DNA of 64,000 bases from Myroides odoratus DSM 2801. GTDB taxonomy: Bacteria > Bacteroidota > Bacteroidia > Flavobacteriales > Flavobacteriaceae. Positions 1 through 7,757 of the stretch are shown in pieces; position 1 is the stretch's first letter, and each line of letters begins with the position of its first letter. The DNA is taken from assembly GCF_000243275.1 (NCBI RefSeq), contig NZ_CM001437.1, positions 4,107,079 to 4,171,078 on the forward strand, given 5' to 3'. The notes under the pieces are model-generated. The model made no database searches, was not told where the DNA came from, and worked only from the letters and a program-made list of their open reading frames with translations. The position numbers and the translations under genes are program-made.

Positions 1-2871
1 ATGAGAAATACTAGTGGCGCGTCCTATCCTTATAGTTCAGAAATAGCTTCTATTACAGGTAATGGATTCCTATCTTCTTATTATATGGGCTATTATAACT
101 GGCTTTTTGAAACTCCATGTAAATCTCTACGAGAAGAAGTGGTGGTTACAGTAATAGAACCTCAAATTATTACGAGCGCAGTAGTAGATCCTACAGCAAC
201 GGGAGGATCAACCTTACATATTGCTTCAACAGCTGAGTTATTTACTATAGAATATGGATTGACTGGTTTTGAAAGAGGAGAAGGCACGAGTGTATCGGAT
301 ATAGAACATCCGTATGTATTTCAAAGTTTACGTGCACATACAACTTATGATGTATATGTACAAGCACTACCTTGTGGTATTTGGTATGGTCCTGTGACAT
401 TTACAACAGAAGGGGCAACAGATACGCAAGTTATTACAGCAACAGACGTAGTTAAAAACTATGGGGATGAAGCTTTTACTCCTGGAGAATCTGATAGTGG
501 TTTGCCTCTATCCTATACGATTGAAAATGAGAGTATAGCTGTGGTTGAAAATGGAGAATTGGTAATTAAAGGAGCAGGAACAACCCGAGTTACAGTGAGC
601 CAAGAAGGAGATTCACAATATTTACCTGCTGAAGATGTAATCTTTACCTTAACAGTAAACAAGGCCATGTTAACGGTTACTGCAGACAGTGATCAACAGA
701 AAGAATATGGAGAAACGGATCCAACTCTAACCTATACCGTGGAAGGATTTAAATATGCAGATGATCAAGATGTTCTTCTAAATGGTTTGAGTAGAAATCC
801 AGGAGAGAATCTTGGAATTTATCCAATTACACAAGGGAATTTACAAGGAGGACCAAACTATACTATTACCTTTGTTGAAGCTACTTTTGAAATTACAAAA
901 GCAACTTTAACCGTATCCGCAGATGCTTTAACGAAATTATACGGTGATGCAGATCCTGTGTTAACTTATACTGTTGCAGGAGCAAGGTTTAATGATGATC
1001 AAATTGTTGCAGGTCAATTAGCACGTGAAACAGGGGAGAATGTAGGTACATACACCATTAATCAAGGTGGTTTACACGTAATAAATCCAAATTATGTTTT
1101 GGTTTATGAAGAAAATCAATTCCGCATTGATCCTGCCATCTTAACTATTAACCCAACAGCAGGCCTATTCAAAACATATGGCGCAGTTGATCCTGTATTA
1201 ACATTTATAGCTACAGGCTTTAAATTTAACGATACACAAGAGACGACATTGAATGGAGTTATTGAAAGAGTAGCGGGTGAAAATGTTGGACTATACGCTT
1301 ACGAACAAGGTAGTTTAAGCTCAGCTTTAGGTAATTATACTTTTGTGATCCTCAATGAAAGTAAATTTGAAATTAAACCTGCACCAATAACTGTCCATGT
1401 AAATGAGAATCAACAAAAAACATTTGGACAAGCAGATCCACTTTTAACTTATACAATAGAAGGATTACAACGTGGAGAGCAACAGTCACAAGTCATGTCA
1501 GGTCGTTTAGCACGTCAGGTAGGTGAAGCGATCGGACTTTATCCAATTGAACAAGGAACGTTAGCACCAAGAAATAACTATAATATCGAAACATTTGTAT
1601 CAGCAGATTTTGAAATTGTCAGCGGAACGATTACAGGTTTGTCTTTACCTTCGCGTACTGTTGGCTATGATGGAACTGCAAAATCACTAGAAGTACAAGG
1701 AAATATACCGGAAGATGCCGTTATTACTTATACAAATAACAACCAAGTACAAGTTGGAGTCTATAACGTAACTGCACGTGTTGATTTTGGACCAAATTAT
1801 GATTTACTTACTTTACAAGCGGTATTAACAATCGTTAAAGCTGATCAAGTCATTGATTTTGAACCTCCAGTAACAGTATTACTAGAAGATACTCCAACGT
1901 TACAACTTGTAGCTACTGCTAGTTCCTCTTTACCTGTTTCATTCAGTATTGATTACGTTGAAGATAGAGAAATTGCAACCGTTACTGAATCAGGATTAAT
2001 TACATTCTTACGTCCTGGATTTGTTACAGTTACAGCTAGACAAGCAGGAAATGAAAACTACAATGCAGCGGCGGCAGTATCCCGTACGATTGAAGTAGTG
2101 AGTAAAAATACAGATATTTTAAACTTAATCGTTGATGGAGTTTCTTATGGTAGAGTTGAAAAAGAAGTATTGGTAACAATCGGATGTGAATCACAACAAA
2201 AAAGTGTACTAATTGAAGTGGAAACAACAGAGGGTACAATAGTAACACCTGGAAAAAACATTGTAGTTGAAGTTCCTGAGTATGGACAATATGAGCAAAT
2301 GATTAAAGTACAATCGGCCTATGGAACGAGTGAAACCTATAAGGTAATTATTGATAAGCGCATTCCTACTGATAAGATTGTCTATCAGAAATACAACAAT
2401 GTACTGTTAGTAAACAACAATAAGCAAACGAATACAGGCTATGTATTCACAGCCTATCAGTGGTTTAAAAATGGAGAAGGTATTGGAACAGGACAATCGT
2501 ATTCAGCGGGTAATAATTATGGTGATGTTTTAGAAGTTGGTGCGACCTATCATGTGGAATTGACTTTACAAAATGGCAAAAAAATAACAAGTTGTCCTAT
2601 TTACATTGAAGCGCCAACTAGTAGTGAATTAGCTGTTTATCCGAATCCAGTGAAGCGAAATCAACGTTTACATGTTCAATTTGATCAAACCATCCAAGAA
2701 ACGTCAAGTTATGTGATCTATGATTTAAAAGGACAAATGATTCAAAGAGGAGAATTACAACGTGGAAACTCAAGTATTGATCTTCCGGCAACAGTAGCTT
2801 CAGGTTCTTATTTCTTAGTGTTAAAAACAGATAATGGACAGCAAAACGTTCAGTTTATCGTGAGAGAATAA
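1..2871 (+). CDS. MBG-repeat surface protein with T9SS C-terminal sorting domain (5'-truncated by window edge)
   Basis: Large extracellular protein, probably exported by the type IX secretion system. Only the last 956 residues are in the window. The ATG at base 1 is probably internal: there is no signal peptide and the first ~140 residues already look like the end of an Ig-like/Fn3-like region. Visible order: Fn3-like (~55-140), a bacterial Ig-like segment (~143-220), four MBG-type repeats starting near 221, 301, 377 and 459, each with a K-x-Y/F-G-x-x-D-P start and a PNY/NNY end, an MBG-like YGX segment (~541-612), another Ig-like segment (~613-700), a linker, and a C-terminal sorting domain from ~875 (LAVYPNPVKRNQ, then SGSYFLVLKT). 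An intrinsic terminator follows at once. MBG and sorting-domain assignments rest on recognised motifs. The natural ligand and full length are not visible. Confidence 0.85.
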   Translation: MRNTSGASYPYSSEIASITGNGFLSSYYMGYYNWLFETPCKSLREEVVVTVIEPQIITSAVVDPTATGGSTLHIASTAELFTIEYGLTGFERGEGTSVSDIEHPYVFQSLRAHTTYDVYVQALPCGIWYGPVTFTTEGATDTQVITATDVVKNYGDEAFTPGESDSGLPLSYTIENESIAVVENGELVIKGAGTTRVTVSQEGDSQYLPAEDVIFTLTVNKAMLTVTADSDQQKEYGETDPTLTYTVEGFKYADDQDVLLNGLSRNPGENLGIYPITQGNLQGGPNYTITFVEATFEITKATLTVSADALTKLYGDADPVLTYTVAGARFNDDQIVAGQLARETGENVGTYTINQGGLHVINPNYVLVYEENQFRIDPAILTINPTAGLFKTYGAVDPVLTFIATGFKFNDTQETTLNGVIERVAGENVGLYAYEQGSLSSALGNYTFVILNESKFEIKPAPITVHVNENQQKTFGQADPLLTYTIEGLQRGEQQSQVMSGRLARQVGEAIGLYPIEQGTLAPRNNYNIETFVSADFEIVSGTITGLSLPSRTVGYDGTAKSLEVQGNIPEDAVITYTNNNQVQVGVYNVTARVDFGPNYDLLTLQAVLTIVKADQVIDFEPPVTVLLEDTPTLQLVATASSSLPVSFSIDYVEDREIATVTESGLITFLRPGFVTVTARQAGNENYNAAAAVSRTIEVVSKNTDILNLIVDGVSYGRVEKEVLVTIGCESQQKSVLIEVETTEGTIVTPGKNIVVEVPEYGQYEQMIKVQSAYGTSETYKVIIDKRIPTDKIVYQKYNNVLLVNNNKQTNTGYVFTAYQWFKNGEGIGTGQSYSAGNNYGDVLEVGATYHVELTLQNGKKITSCPIYIEAPTSSELAVYPNPVKRNQRLHVQFDQTIQETSSYVIYDLKGQMIQRGELQRGNSSIDLPATVASGSYFLVLKTDNGQQNVQFIVRE

Positions 2872-2890
2872 AAAACGTACTTTCAAAAAA

Positions 2891-2923
2891 GTAGGGTTCT
2901 TTTTGAGAACCCTGCTTTTTTTT
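2891..2923 (+). terminator. Intrinsic terminator after the MBG-repeat protein
   Basis: A 10-bp stem (gtagggttct / agaaccctgc, one G-T pair) with a short loop is followed by eight T. It closes the first gene. Confidence 0.85.
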
Positions 2924-2975
2924 AAAAAATAGCGATTAAAATAATATAAATGAATTAGTATCAAATTAATTGGAA

Positions 2976-3455
2976 ATGAAAAAAACACTACTATTTGCAG
3001 CCCTAGCTGTGTTAGGTCTAGGGGCCGTGGGTTGTTCTAGCGATGATAGTTCATCAAAGCAATATCACAATGAAATTCAAGGTGAATGGATTGAAGTAAA
3101 AACGCTCTTTTTAGATAAGGATAGAAAAATAATTGCTGAAGAAATAGCCACAGACAATGAGGGATGTGGATTCGATGAGGTTGAATTTACAGGAAATACA
3201 TTAATCAGCAAATCACCTTTTAGATTAGGAGAAGGAGCGGATTGTCAAGTAGAGACTGAAGAAATTGAATTTACTTTATCAGGTAGAATTATGACCGTAA
3301 AAATTCAAGAAGGAGAAGAAATTGAAGAATTAAAAAGTACAATTATTGAGGTAACTGCATCGACATTAACTATTGAATCTTCAAATATAGATGGTTATTT
3401 TCCAGATGAAGTAAAATACATCCAAACCAAACATAGTAAAAAAGTTACCCTTTAA
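2976..3455 (+). CDS. Lipocalin-like lipoprotein, paralog 1 of 3
   Basis: Small lipoprotein of about 159 residues. The ATG at 2976 (MKKTLLFAALAVLG) gives a normal lipoprotein signal peptide; an extension to 2970 would need TTG. The lipobox GAVGC puts the lipidated Cys at residue 20, followed by SSDDSSS, a Ser/Asp tether common in flavobacterial lipoproteins. The mature part shares with the next two genes the pattern I-x-G-x-W-x-E, then GCG-x-DE-x-EF, then a second Cys (ADC), and alternating beta-strand-like segments, as in small lipocalin-like lipoproteins. Function unknown. It stands alone transcriptionally, with its own terminator. The GCG Cys and the later Cys may form a disulfide (inference). 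Confidence 0.8.
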   Translation: MKKTLLFAALAVLGLGAVGCSSDDSSSKQYHNEIQGEWIEVKTLFLDKDRKIIAEEIATDNEGCGFDEVEFTGNTLISKSPFRLGEGADCQVETEEIEFTLSGRIMTVKIQEGEEIEELKSTIIEVTASTLTIESSNIDGYFPDEVKYIQTKHSKKVTL

Positions 3456-3470
3456 GAGTAGAAGGAATAA

Positions 3471-3497
3471 AAAACAGGAGATATCTCCTGTTTTTTT
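3471..3497. terminator. Terminator hairpin after lipoprotein 1
   Basis: A perfect 24-nt palindrome (3471-3494) centred on aggagatatctcct, with flanking A and T runs. Confidence 0.85.
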
Positions 3498-3559
3498 GTC
3501 ATACAAAATTACACTTTCTTATTTTTCTGAAATTAACCAATAATAAATAGTAGACAAAT

Positions 3560-4035
3560 ATGATTATTAAAATATTTTCTTATTTGTTGCTGTAGCAGCA
3601 TTGGGTTTAGGAACAGTAGCATGTTCAAGTGATGACAATTCATCTCCTAACTATCAAAATGATATTTTAGGCGAATGGAAAGAAGTAAAAACTACTTATC
3701 TAGATAAAGATAGAAAAGTAGTAGATGAAGAGACAGCTTCTACTAATGATGGATGTGGTGTAGATGAAATTGAGTTTAAAAGCAATACCATTTTATTCAA
3801 GTTTCCATTCAAAACCTACGATACTAAAGAATGTAAAGTAGATATGGATGAAGATACGTATACAATTTCAGGGAAAACGATTACTTCTGTTTACTTTGAT
3901 GGAGATGAACGTATAGAAAATAAAATTGAAATCATAGAACTTACAAAAACAAAATTAATCCTTGAATCTAGCGATATTGAGGAGGAATTTGAAGATGGAA
4001 CTGTTTATATTAGAACAGAATATAGCAAAAAATAA
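3560..4035 (+). pseudogene. Lipocalin-like lipoprotein, paralog 2 of 3, start frameshifted
   Basis: The body is intact and clearly homologous to its neighbours: lipobox GTVAC, then SSDDNSS, ILGEWKEVKT, GCGVDEIEF, KEC and a final YSKK. The only nearby ATG (3560) is one base out of frame. Read from it, the frame hits TAG at 3593. In the body frame an in-frame TAA lies at 3568, and the hydrophobic signal core begins at ATT 3574 (IFLFVAVAALGLG). Adding one A to the A-run at 3569-3572 would restore MIIKNIFLFVAVAALG, a good signal peptide. So this is a single-base slip (real mutation, phase-variable A-run or assembly error) or a very rare ATT start. The TTG at 3601 would leave no usable signal peptide. 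Confidence 0.7.
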
Positions 4036-4058
4036 AACCATCTAAATATTTAGAGCAA

Positions 4059-4086
4059 AGAGTAGCCGTTAGGCTACTCTTTTTTT
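4059..4086 (+). terminator. Terminator after lipoprotein 2
   Basis: Perfect 9-bp stem agagtagcc / ggctactct, 4-nt loop, then six T. Confidence 0.85.
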
Positions 4087-4231
4087 ATTTACTTCTAATG
4101 TCTAGCATATAAATTGCATTTTCTATAAGATGATTAGCAAATTAAAAGGATGTATTATTTATTTTTTAAATAATTCTTTGTTTAAAGAAAAAATACAGTA
4201 TTTTCGCGCATCAATTTTACTAACAAAAATT

Positions 4232-4711
4232 ATGAAAAAATTATTTTTAGTAGCTGTTGTTGCAGTTTTAGGATTGGCTTCAGTTGGATGTACAAGTGAT
4301 GATAATAGTTCATCGAACTTTGATACAGCTATTCAAGGTGTTTGGAAAGAATCAAGAACACTTTATTTAGGCAAAAACGATAAGGTAATTGATGAAGATG
4401 AAGCTTATGATGAAGGATGTGGCTTAGATGAATTAGAATTTAAAGACAAGACATTGATTTCTAGATCTTTCTTCCTGGATGGAACAGATTGTGAGAAAGA
4501 GGAGTATACAACTACCTACTCCATCAAAGGAGATATGATTTATGCTAATAAAACAGGAGAAAGTGCGAAGATTATTGAGTTAACAGCAACTAAATTAGTT
4601 ATATTGGGAGAATTCATTAATGATGACGATATACCTGTAGTAGGAGAATTTAGAAAAGCATCATCATATGAAGATATCGAAAAAGTACACGTAGTGTATT
4701 TGAGAAAATAA
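4232..4711 (+). CDS. Lipocalin-like lipoprotein, paralog 3 of 3
   Basis: About 159 residues. The ATG at 4232 (MKKLFLVAVVAVLG) is the true start; the longer reading from 4130 adds 34 residues ahead of a good signal peptide. Lipobox ASVGC, then TSDDNSSS. The mature part follows the same plan as the two upstream paralogs (IQGVWKE, GCGLDELEF, DC, IIELTATKLVI) but has a longer, more divergent C-terminus. The three genes are head-to-tail with separate terminators, which suggests local duplication and independent transcription. Function unknown; outer-membrane or periplasmic lipid anchoring is inferred from the lipobox. Confidence 0.8.
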   Translation: MKKLFLVAVVAVLGLASVGCTSDDNSSSNFDTAIQGVWKESRTLYLGKNDKVIDEDEAYDEGCGLDELEFKDKTLISRSFFLDGTDCEKEEYTTTYSIKGDMIYANKTGESAKIIELTATKLVILGEFINDDDIPVVGEFRKASSYEDIEKVHVVYLRK

Positions 4712-4718
4712 ATAACAG

Positions 4719-4752
4719 AAAAAGGGATAACTTAAAAGGTTATCCTTTTTTT
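4719..4752 (+). terminator. Terminator after lipoprotein 3
   Basis: Stem gggataac / gttatcc with A and T runs on either side, followed by seven T. Confidence 0.75.
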
Positions 4753-4807
4753 ATTTTTTAGCATCTAAAATGAGGATTATTTCCGTTACAAATTGTACTT
4801 TGTATCA

Positions 4808-5668
4808 ATGAATCCAATAGAAGAAATCAAGACCTACGCATTCAATCCTTTACCTGTAGAGATAGAGGTGAAGGATCTTGCTTTTATTCGTCAAGTCCCA
4901 CACATAGTAGGACAACCGCATAAAGCTCAGTTCTATCAAATGATATGGGTGAAAACAGGTAGCCTTACTTGCTGTATTGATTTTGAACGTATCACCATAC
5001 AAGCAAATCAATTGCTTATTATTGCAGCAGGTCAAATTTGTGAATTTGATGGTACCACTGCCTATACTGGTCAATTAGTTCTATTTACAGCTTCTTTTTT
5101 TACGCGTACAGAAGAAGATGCTAATTTTTTGCATACAACCGAAATACTAAGCCTTGTTACAACAAACAAGATTGTGTCTGTTTCAGCCTGTATCATTGAA
5201 CACCTTTTTGTGTTACTTGAAAAAGAATTAGCAAATAAAGCGGATTCCTTTCAATCGGCTATTGCACAAAACTATTTGAGAATTGTATTACTCGAAGCAG
5301 AAAGACAAGTGAAACCTTCTTCTATACTTACAACCAATACAATCACGCAAGATTTTTATAAGGCTATTGAAACCTATTTCAAAGAAAATAGAAATATCAA
5401 CTATTATGCTGAACTACTAGGGGTATCAGAGAAAAAACTAACGCAAGAGGTGAAGCATTCGACGGGTTTAACCCCAAAAGTTTGTTTGGATGCCCGTGTA
5501 ATTTTGGAAGCCAAACGCTTATTGAGCTATAGTGTTTTATCTAGCAAAGAATTGAGTTTTACACTAGGCTTTGATGAACCGACCAATTTTATTAAATATT
5601 TCCGCAAACACACCAATTTAACTCCCCAAGCATTTCGAGATAATCAACGGAAAAAGAATCAGCGCTAA
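4808..5668 (+). CDS. AraC-family transcriptional regulator with cupin sensor
   Basis: 286 residues. ATG 4808 (MNPIEEIKTYAF) is preferred over the upstream TTG at 4793. The N-terminal ~150 residues form a cupin-type ligand-sensing domain (QMIWVKTGSLTCCIDF, NQLLIIAAGQICEF). The C-terminal ~100 residues carry the two helix-turn-helix motifs of the AraC family: YYAELLGVSEKKLTQEVK, and then ELSFTLGFDEPTNFIKYFRK followed by TNLTPQAFRDN. The next gene, a NAD(P)-binding oxidoreductase 85 bp downstream on the same strand, has its own TAnnTTTG promoter and is the likely target. The inducer is unknown. Confidence 0.85.
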   Translation: MNPIEEIKTYAFNPLPVEIEVKDLAFIRQVPHIVGQPHKAQFYQMIWVKTGSLTCCIDFERITIQANQLLIIAAGQICEFDGTTAYTGQLVLFTASFFTRTEEDANFLHTTEILSLVTTNKIVSVSACIIEHLFVLLEKELANKADSFQSAIAQNYLRIVLLEAERQVKPSSILTTNTITQDFYKAIETYFKENRNINYYAELLGVSEKKLTQEVKHSTGLTPKVCLDARVILEAKRLLSYSVLSSKELSFTLGFDEPTNFIKYFRKHTNLTPQAFRDNQRKKNQR

Positions 5669-5718
5669 TTTACCCTCTTTTGGCGTTCATGTATTATCTC
5701 TTTTATTGTGCCCGCCGC

Positions 5719-5726
5719 TATCTTTG
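5719..5726 (+). promoter_or_regulatory. -7 promoter box of the NAD(P)-binding oxidoreductase
   Basis: TATCTTTG matches the Bacteroidetes TAnnTTTG box and lies 27 bp before the ATG. The ~20 bp ending 18 bp upstream of it (about 5681-5700) is where an AraC activator would sit, by analogy with the other AraC-linked promoters in this window (inference). Confidence 0.6.
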
Positions 5727-5753
5727 TTTTAGTAAAATTTAAAAAAATAAAAG

Positions 5754-6404
5754 ATGAAAAATATTGTATTACTAGGAGCAAGTGGATTTGTTGGTACGGC
5801 CCTTTTACAAGAGGCTTTACAACGCGATATCCAAGTAACAGCTGTAGTTAGAAATCCAGCAAAGATAACCATTCAACACCCAAATCTAACTGTTGTAGCA
5901 GGGGTAATCGAGACTGCAGCACAAGTAGCCGCTTGGAGTAAAGGAAAAGACGCTGTAATCAGTGCTTACAATCCAGGTTGGTCCAATCCCAATATATATG
6001 AAGAAACGTTAAGGGTATATCCTATTATTTTAGAAGGCGTCAAACAAGCAGGTGTAAATCGTTTGCTTGTTGTAGGAGGAGCTGGAACTTTATTTGTTCA
6101 GCCTGGTTTGCGTGTTGTAGATTCAGGAGCGATTCCTGAGGCTATTATGGGAGGGGTTCAGTCACTAGGCGAGTTTTATTTGAATACGTTAATGCAAGAG
6201 AAAAACATAGATTGGATTTTCTTTTCCCCAGCGGCTCATCTAGAACCAGGACAACGAACAGGTGTATATCGCTTAGGTAAAGATGACTTGTTAGTGGATC
6301 AAAATGGAGCAAGCCATATTTCAGTTGAAGATTATGCAAAAGCAATGCTCGATGAATTGGAACATCCACAGCATCACCAAGAACGCTTTACTATTGGGTA
6401 TTAA
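5754..6404 (+). CDS. NAD(P)-binding oxidoreductase, atypical SDR/NmrA-like
   Basis: 216 residues. The N-terminus KNIVLLGASGFVGTALLQEA is a glycine-rich NAD(P)-binding Rossmann motif (GASGFVG), and TAVVRNP is the expected second strand with an Arg that often selects NADPH. Length and layout fit the YwnB/NmrA-like atypical short-chain dehydrogenase group. These proteins often lack the classical YxxxK catalytic pair and act as NADPH-linked flavin or quinone reductases or redox sensors. It follows an AraC regulator with a separate promoter and ends at a strong bidirectional terminator. Substrate unknown. Confidence 0.8.
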   Translation: MKNIVLLGASGFVGTALLQEALQRDIQVTAVVRNPAKITIQHPNLTVVAGVIETAAQVAAWSKGKDAVISAYNPGWSNPNIYEETLRVYPIILEGVKQAGVNRLLVVGGAGTLFVQPGLRVVDSGAIPEAIMGGVQSLGEFYLNTLMQEKNIDWIFFSPAAHLEPGQRTGVYRLGKDDLLVDQNGASHISVEDYAKAMLDELEHPQHHQERFTIGY

Positions 6405-6420
6405 TAGTGTAAAGATAAAT

Positions 6421-6451
6421 CAAAAACGCGCCAATGTTGGCGCGCTTTTGA
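6421..6451. terminator. Bidirectional terminator between convergent genes
   Basis: Long stem caaaa-cgcgcca / ttggcgcg-cttttg with a 3-nt loop and A/T runs on both sides, between the convergent genes at 5754-6404 and 6465-6770. Confidence 0.85.
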
Positions 6452-6464
6452 TTTATATTAAAAT

Positions 6465-6770
6465 TTAAGGTTCACAAACTTGTGGTCTCGGAGCTAGAAC
6501 GATATCTATTCTACCTTCTTGATAAATTACATTAAATTGTTCTAACAGCACTTCAGCTCTATCAAAAGCGTTATTTACACCACACACCTCTTCTTCATAA
6601 ATAAGTAAGTTATTTTTCCATCTATCTTGAACTAAAACAACATAAATACGCTTATTACCATCTATTTCTATCTTCTCAGTAGAAGAAGCTCGATCTACTA
6701 CTACTTTCGAAATTCCAATACTTCCGCCTAGTATAAATAGAGCGAATAGTAAAAATAATTTTTGCTTCAT
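6465..6770 (-). CDS. Small exported two-cysteine protein (family A, member 1)
   Basis: 101 residues with an N-terminal signal peptide (MKQKLFLLFALFILGGSIGI). The mature part has a beta-rich segment (RIYVVLVQDRW), the motif EEEVCG at about residues 60-65 and a second Cys four residues from the end (PQVCEP). Two other minus-strand genes here, at 9546-9842 and 35502-35804, share this plan: signal peptide, a short VEK/TEK segment, a Tyr-rich strand, E-x-x-C in the middle, an acidic/hydrophobic helix and a Cys at the extreme C-terminus. Not a family I recognise. The fixed Cys pair suggests a periplasmic disulfide (inference). Single gene with its own leader. Confidence 0.6.
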   Translation of the reverse strand: MKQKLFLLFALFILGGSIGISKVVVDRASSTEKIEIDGNKRIYVVLVQDRWKNNLLIYEEEVCGVNNAFDRAEVLLEQFNVIYQEGRIDIVLAPRPQVCEP

Positions 6771-6772
6771 AA

Positions 6773-6841
6773 TACGTTAGTTTTAAAATTGATTCAAATA
6801 AAATTAGTAATAAAGAATAGAATTTAATCATAACTAACGTA
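6773..6841 (-). promoter_or_regulatory. Inverted repeat in the leader of the small exported protein gene
   Basis: A perfect 10-bp inverted repeat (TACGTTAGTT at 6773-6782, AACTAACGTA at 6832-6841) lies just upstream of the minus-strand start at 6770. One arm ends 2 nt from the start codon, so a folded leader could cover the ribosome-binding region. No clear TAnnTTTG box was found for this gene. Confidence 0.4.
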
Positions 6842-7114
6842 CTTACAACATATTGTGTAATTAAAATACACTTTGTTTAAATAAAAAAGAACCAAATAAA
6901 AAATGAGTCATTGAAGATTGTATTTAGTTCTTGTATCTTGTTTTTTTTATAAAAATAAATCAACATATGCTCCATAAAATTTACATTAATACAATACAAA
7001 GGTAAAAGACAATAATTTTTGTGTTAAAAAAAAGTATTGTATTTCTTTTTTACTTCAAATTGTTTAGAAAATCGTACTTTGGTTTTGGTACAATCAATTA
7101 TTATTTTACTCCTT
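6842..7114. other. AT-rich intergenic region without a recognisable gene
   Basis: Between the divergent small exported protein and the Crp-like regulator. Apart from the inverted repeat at 6773-6841 I see only AT-rich DNA and a TACTTTG sequence (7074-7080), which resembles a -7 box but has one spacer base instead of two. Confidence 0.5.
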
Positions 7115-7687
7115 ATGTTCGAACGTGTTGATAAAAAATCCGCAGTTAGTCAATCCTTTATTGATACCTATCGTCCTTATTTTAAAGAACAATCGTATCC
7201 GGCTAAAACAGTCCTATTAGAAGAGGGTAAAATAGCCCATAAAATCTTTTGGATTAAAAAAGGATGTATGCGCGTTTGGATGAATAAGGATGGGCAAGAA
7301 ATTACATTTCAGTTTTTCTTGGAGAATAGTTTAGTTTCTTCCATTGAGAGTTTTTGGCAAGGTACGGCTAGTAAATTTACGTTGGAAACAATTGAACCAA
7401 CAATTGTGTGGGAAGCAGAAAAAGTAGCCATTCAACCTTTATTAGAAGAATCGCTAACACAACCCGTGTATAGAGATTTGTTTATTGATGTACTTTTTCA
7501 ACGTACGTTTGACTATGTCAATCACAGTCTTTCCTTTGTTCAATCCACCCCAGAAGAGCGATACTTGCAGCTTTGTCAAACACGTCCTGAATTGATTCAA
7601 CGAATTCCACAGCACTATATTGCGTCTTATATTGGCATTTCTAAAGTGCATTTGAGTCGAATTAAAAGCAAACAACTCAAACGATAA
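7115..7687 (+). CDS. Crp/Fnr-family transcriptional regulator
   Basis: 190 residues from ATG 7115 (MFERVDKKSAVSQSF); the longer reading starts at TTG 7037. N-terminal cyclic-nucleotide-binding-like fold: YPAKTVLLEEGKIAHKIFWIKKGCMRVW, with the expected glycines. C-terminal winged helix with the recognition segment QHYIASYIGISKVHLSRIKS. There is no Fe-S Cys cluster, and the phosphate-binding cassette of cAMP receptors is not evident, so the ligand is open. It immediately precedes a quinone oxidoreductase gene. A 16-bp palindrome starts 3 bp after its stop codon, so it probably controls that gene. Confidence 0.85.
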   Translation: MFERVDKKSAVSQSFIDTYRPYFKEQSYPAKTVLLEEGKIAHKIFWIKKGCMRVWMNKDGQEITFQFFLENSLVSSIESFWQGTASKFTLETIEPTIVWEAEKVAIQPLLEESLTQPVYRDLFIDVLFQRTFDYVNHSLSFVQSTPEERYLQLCQTRPELIQRIPQHYIASYIGISKVHLSRIKSKQLKR

Positions 7688-7690
7688 TTT

Positions 7691-7706
7691 GATAACATTT
7701 GTTATC
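7691..7706 (+). promoter_or_regulatory. Palindromic operator between Crp-like regulator and oxidoreductase
   Basis: GATAACA-tt-TGTTATC has two perfect 7-bp arms. An outer pair AACGATAA (7680-7687) / TTATCGTT (7702-7709) extends the symmetry. It ends 22 bp before the -7 box, so its centre is about 45 bp upstream of the expected transcription start, close to where Crp-type activators bind. Confidence 0.6.
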
Positions 7707-7728
7707 GTTTAGTCGAGGCTTCTATTTT

Positions 7729-7736
7729 TACTTTTG
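7729..7736 (+). promoter_or_regulatory. -7 promoter box of the quinone oxidoreductase gene
   Basis: TACTTTTG matches TAnnTTTG and lies 21 bp before the ATG at 7758. Confidence 0.6.
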
Positions 7737-7757
7737 ATTTAACTTAAAAGGTATAAA

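Noticed and set aside
4796..4802. TACTTTG as a promoter just before the AraC gene (and a similar one at 7074)
   Set aside because: One spacer base instead of two and, in the first case, almost no room for a leader before the ATG at 4808.
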